Shown in pieces: positions 63,949 through 64,000 of a stretch of 64,000 nt of DNA. The stretch is from JAMQKA01 sp031569985 (lineage in GTDB: Bacteria > Bacteroidota > Rhodothermia > Balneolales > Balneolaceae): NCBI RefSeq assembly GCF_031569985.1, contig NZ_JAMQKA010000029.1:1-64000 (forward strand). Reading direction: 5' to 3'. Below the pieces are notes generated by a model that saw nothing but the letters and a program-made list of their open reading frames with translations, had not been told where the DNA came from and did not search any database. Position 1 is the stretch's first letter. Each line of letters starts with the position of its first letter. Position numbers and translations under genes: made by a program.

Positions 63949-64000
63949 CATCTCGCCCATTTCTGCCGATAACAGGGATACGGATCATTGAGTAGACTTG

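Overview
The window looks like a chromosomal segment of a member of the Balneolota/Bacteroidota (FCB) lineage, probably an aerobic or halophilic Balneolaceae-type bacterium. The reasons are a SusC/SusD pair, gliding-type ABC genes (GldA/F/G plus DUF4340) and GldC, Bacteroidota-style TTTG...TAnnTTTG promoter candidates, many weak Shine-Dalgarno sites and TTG starts, and a housekeeping set of moderate GC. No taxonomic search was run, so the lineage is an inference.

Layout. 1-2.5 kb is a degraded two-component cluster: the 3' end of an IS630-type transposase abuts a truncated REC-PAS-GAF kinase, a receiver gene with an internal stop, and a truncated triple-PAS protein. 2.7-8.9 kb has a PlsC acyltransferase, a GIY-YIG nuclease, an unknown secreted protein and a large EndoQ-like PHP nuclease fused to a UvrD helicase. 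8.9-13.1 kb holds enzymes that look specific for the two enantiomers of 2-hydroxyglutarate (an FAD/Fe-S dehydrogenase and LhgO). 13.2-17.7 kb is a SusC/SusD outer-membrane uptake pair. 18-23 kb has a TlpA-like lipoprotein, AhcY, GldC, an orphan Memo-family protein and Nth. 23.3-26.2 kb is a three-gene run of unrecognised exported proteins. 26.3-30.8 kb is the Gld-type ABC transporter operon. 30.8-32.2 kb is gene-poor and carries two tandem palindromic arrays. 32.2-36.4 kb has the three-subunit proton-translocating transhydrogenase (PntB, PntA2, PntA1) and thioredoxin reductase. 36.4-49.1 kb is housekeeping: DUF4342, YifB/ComM, PriA, a GCS2-CBS amidoligase with a desuccinylase-like partner, ScpB, RluB, a hydrolase, a TPR protein and a YfcE-type phosphodiesterase. 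49.1-49.7 kb carries a third tandem array and a MITE-like palindromic repeat. 49.7-54.6 kb has an isocitrate/isopropylmalate dehydrogenase, a zinc alcohol dehydrogenase, a cold-shock protein, a CFA-synthase-like methyltransferase and a porin. 54.7-64 kb is a sensory region: a hybrid kinase, an isolated DHp-like domain protein, two small unknowns, the second MITE-like copy, and a cheY-cheX-cheA-cheR-cheD operon running to the end of the window.

The strongest candidates for undescribed biology are (a) three intergenic arrays of 22-23 bp palindromic units, two of which have different arm sequences but the same 9-bp-arm/acg-loop hairpin, all between convergent genes; (b) the EndoQ-UvrD fusion; (c) the GCS2-CBS/AstE-like pair; (d) the orphan DHp-only protein beside the chemotaxis operon; and (e) the secreted three-gene operon at 23.3-26.2 kb. 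No tRNA, rRNA or CRISPR locus was seen.
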